This document shows positions 12,914 through 15,308 of a DNA stretch of 15,308 bases, one piece after another. The position numbers were made by a program, and so were the translations under genes. A model generated the notes under the pieces. That model searched no databases. It was not told where the DNA came from and saw only the letters and a list, made by a program, of their open reading frames with translations. Position 1 is the first letter of the stretch; each line of letters opens with the position of its first letter. The DNA is from JANLQX01 sp043775075 (lineage in GTDB: Bacteria > Actinomycetota > Acidimicrobiia > Acidimicrobiales > JANYDT01): positions 1 through 15,308 of the forward strand of contig JAYVSS010000266.1 of the NCBI GenBank assembly GCA_043775075.1, in the 5' to 3' direction.

Positions 12914-15308
12914 TTAGTCGCCGGCGGCGAGCTCACCGACGGGAGGCACCGCCGGCAGGGCGCGACCGGGGGCGGCGGCGCTACCCCACTGGTGGAGGTT
13001 GCCGTCCGTTCCGACCACGACGAGCGATCCCGGCTTGGGCAGACCCATCTCCAGCTTGCCCTGGGTTTCGTGGGCCTCAATGGCGGCATCGTGGTACCGG
13101 TCGTAAACGAATCGGAACTCGGGGGTGTGGTACCAGGTCCCGTCCACTGCCGGTCCCTTTGTGCCCGTGAAGATGGCTTCGATGTCTTCGCCCGTAATGG
13201 TCTTGTGTTCTTCCAACGCGTGGGCAATGGCGAGTACAAACAGCTCGTTCTCTTTCACGAGGTCGAGGGCCTGGCCGTACAGAGTTTGGAGGCGACGCTC
13301 CACCCGATCGTCAAAGTTGCCCTTTGACGACTCACCGGCGATGCCCTCGGTAAAGCTTGTGATGGCGTCACCCATGGCCGACCGCCCCTCCATCCAGCGC
13401 GCCACGCCGGTTGCACTTCCCAGGTCGCCGCCAACGCCAACGGAGTTGTCACCCCGGAAGAAATGGCGTTCGGCGGCCAGAGACGCCAGAGACACGATGA
13501 TCCGGTGCTCGTTTTCCCGACGCCAGGGGAAGCCGGGCTCCTCGGCCGGTACCGGGCTGACGAACCCGCCGACGGAGCCACGAGGCTCGATCGTGGCCAC
13601 GTCGATGATGTACCGCTTATAGAGGCGCACCATAGCCACGGCATGGCCGGCTTCGTGAATCGCCACGGCATGACGCTCAAGGGCCATTGGATGCACTTCA
13701 TCGGGCATGCCATGGACCTTTAACGCCCGTGCCTCCAACACATCCGGCCAGGTCACGGTGTCGCGACCGTCTCGAAGTGCGACAATCAGCGACTCATTGA
13801 CAACGTCTTTGATCACGGCGCCGCTGGAATACGCAGACATCAGAGCGAGGCGCTTTACCTGGTCGTTGGTGATGACATGCTTGACCTTGCTCAGGTACCC
13901 CTCATAGGTGCGGACACGTCCATCGAGGGTGGGATAGTCCACCTTGAAGATCCGGTCCAGTCGGCCCGGACGAAGGAGGGCCGGGTCGAGCACGTCGGGT
14001 GCATTCGTCGCCATGATGGTGAGGATCCGGTACTTCGGTGGTTTCTTGGACGGCATCGTCAAGAACTTGCGAATGCGGCGGGCGAGGAATCCGCGGGGCT
14101 TCTCGAGTCCACTCATTTCGGTGAGGAGCGCTTGCAGCGTTCCCATTCCGCCACCTCCCCCTCCGCCACCCATGATGATCCGGACCTTCTCCGGAAGGAA
14201 GCCCGGGCGGCCGTCGATTGCCGCAGGTACGGCCATGGCGGTTGTGCCGTGGTCGTGCATGTCGTAGCCGAACGTCCGAGCAGCCATACATTGGAAGCCC
14301 TCGGTTCGAGCCGGAGCCGCAACCCGACTGGCCACGGACGAGCCACGGTTACCGAGGACGTCGGCCTCGTCAAAGAAGACAATGACGCCACCGTGGCGCA
14401 ACGCCAGCTTACGAAGCTTCCGATAAAGCGCCTTGACCTTCAGGATGCCGACCCCGAAGAACATGTTCTGGAACGCGCCAGGGTCGACGAACACGTAGGG
14501 CTTTCCGGTCTCTCCGGCAATGGCCTTGGCGATCAGGGTCTTACCAGTGCCCGGAGGACCCCAAAGCAGAATGCCGCCGGGAACGTGGCCACCTTTGGCC
14601 TCGATGTCCTCGGGCTTATCGAACATGGCGATGTTCTCTTTGACCTTATCGAGCACCTTGTCCTGACCCCACACATCAGTGAAACGGGTGTCAACCTCTT
14701 CGGGCAGCAGAATGTCCGTTCCACCGCGGCTCATAAACCAGAAGATGGCAGCAAACTGACCGACCGACATCAGCAATGTAAGCATGATCGAAAAAATGAA
14801 CGGCAGACGCTGTTCTGATCCGAACAACGCCTTGGCAACTCGTGACGGTGCATCGTTGATCGCTTGAAGAAACGAGATATTCCACAGGTTTGAAAGCACC
14901 CAAATGATCATCGCCATGACCATCAGGGTCTTGACCATGCGTTGCAAGCGGAAGCGCAACCACGGGTTGCGGCGGGTCCAGAAACGGTCCCAGCCCCCGA
15001 ACAGTTTGTACGAGAAGAAATGGTTGTAACCCGCCACCCGCTCACTGATCAGGTAGTGAATTTGTCGGAGGACCTCGATACCACCGAGCGTAAGGAGCAG
15101 AGAGCTGTTCCGGAAGACATGGTTGAATGCGCCCGACCATGTGACATAAGGAATGTCGGCGTGGTACTTCGAAACAAGGAAGCCGGTGATCACGACGATA
15201 AAAACCAACAGCTTTGCCCGATCAAAGAACATCAGCTTTCGCCGGGGTTTGGCGACGATGCTCGGCGGCGGGGTATACGGGATGACCGTCGGAAAGGTGG
15301 GGGAGGTC
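12914..15308 (-). CDS. FtsH-like membrane AAA+ zinc metalloprotease (M41), N-terminus possibly outside window
   Basis: AAA+ protease that should unfold and degrade membrane or cytosolic proteins. Numbering from ATG 15232 gives 772 residues. There are up to four hydrophobic segments before residue 170 (about 8-20, 43-56, 100-117, 144-167), unlike the two of classical FtsH. The ATPase has Walker A GPPGTGKT (225-232), an aromatic pore loop MFFGVG (257-262), Walker B VIVFFDEAD (283-291) and second region of homology MATNAPDVLDPALLRPGRLDR (407-427; split R421, R424 fingers). The protease has HEAGH (526-530) and likely third zinc ligand D603. The Walker B to SRH stretch is about 70 residues longer than in E. 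coli FtsH as I recall it, and contains eight consecutive glycines (355-362). The frame is open upstream of ATG 15232 to the window edge with coding-like sequence (IPYTPPPSIVAKPRRKL), so the true start may lie beyond 15308. Confidence 0.9.
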   Translation of the reverse strand, partial: TSPTFPTVIPYTPPPSIVAKPRRKLMFFDRAKLLVFIVVITGFLVSKYHADIPYVTWSGAFNHVFRNSSLLLTLGGIEVLRQIHYLISERVAGYNHFFSYKLFGGWDRFWTRRNPWLRFRLQRMVKTLMVMAMIIWVLSNLWNISFLQAINDAPSRVAKALFGSEQRLPFIFSIMLTLLMSVGQFAAIFWFMSRGGTDILLPEEVDTRFTDVWGQDKVLDKVKENIAMFDKPEDIEAKGGHVPGGILLWGPPGTGKTLIAKAIAGETGKPYVFVDPGAFQNMFFGVGILKVKALYRKLRKLALRHGGVIVFFDEADVLGNRGSSVASRVAAPARTEGFQCMAARTFGYDMHDHGTTAMAVPAAIDGRPGFLPEKVRIIMGGGGGGGGMGTLQALLTEMSGLEKPRGFLARRIRKFLTMPSKKPPKYRILTIMATNAPDVLDPALLRPGRLDRIFKVDYPTLDGRVRTYEGYLSKVKHVITNDQVKRLALMSAYSSGAVIKDVVNESLIVALRDGRDTVTWPDVLEARALKVHGMPDEVHPMALERHAVAIHEAGHAVAMVRLYKRYIIDVATIEPRGSVGGFVSPVPAEEPGFPWRRENEHRIIVSLASLAAERHFFRGDNSVGVGGDLGSATGVARWMEGRSAMGDAITSFTEGIAGESSKGNFDDRVERRLQTLYGQALDLVKENELFVLAIAHALEEHKTITGEDIEAIFTGTKGPAVDGTWYHTPEFRFVYDRYHDAAIEAHETQGKLEMGLPKPGSLVVVGTDGNLHQWGSAAAPGRALPAVPPVGELAAGD

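Noticed and set aside
13877..14818. 313-codon open frame on the plus strand opposite the FtsH-like gene
   Set aside because: It lies fully antisense to the AAA domain, whose Walker and HEAGH motifs prove the minus strand is coding. The product is charged low-complexity sequence without recognisable motifs, as expected for a shadow frame in GC-rich DNA.

Overview
The window is a GC-rich, compact bacterial chromosome segment. Its gene content suggests a high-GC actinobacterium, possibly of the class Acidimicrobiia. The signs are a DUF4032 protein, an FKBP with a charged N-terminus before one membrane helix, many GTG starts, short intergenic gaps and apparently leaderless genes. This taxonomic call is inference, because no rRNA or marker gene is present. 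I see no tRNA, rRNA, IS element, prophage gene or CRISPR array, and no gene-free stretch longer than about 130 bases.

Layout from left to right: a PfkB-family sugar kinase (minus, cut by the left edge); a thioredoxin-fold [2Fe-2S] ferredoxin (plus); a PLP-dependent trans-sulfuration-family enzyme (minus); a small serine hydrolase (plus); a ResA/TlpA-like thioredoxin-fold protein with an in-frame TGA at its redox site (minus); a HpcH/HpaI aldolase (plus); a TrmH/SpoU RNA methyltransferase (minus); an L,D-transpeptidase (plus); pseudouridine-5'-phosphate glycosidase PsuG (minus); a two-gene membrane operon of unknown function with possible metal ligands (plus); a DUF4032 kinase-like protein (minus); an anchored FKBP prolyl isomerase and a flippase-like membrane protein (plus); and a large membrane AAA+/M41 FtsH-like protease (minus, open at the right edge) followed by a strong intrinsic terminator.

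Most genes are single units facing alternately, so the window is a series of divergent and convergent pairs rather than one pathway cluster. The one clear operon is 7840-9353, with a 4-base ATGA overlap. The convergent pair ending at 9350/9353 shares the palindrome TTAA as both stop codons.

The most notable item is the gene at 3147-4232 (minus). Its TGA lies in the motif WASW-TGA-GC at the redox-active position. A 5-bp hairpin with a G-containing apical loop begins 15 bases after the TGA, as expected of a bacterial SECIS, and the frame stays open and protein-like to residue 361. It is best read as a selenoprotein. A second pattern is a -10-like hexamer (TAGCGT or a relative) placed 6-9 bases before the start codon of up to eight genes, which suggests leaderless transcription and helps to choose starts.
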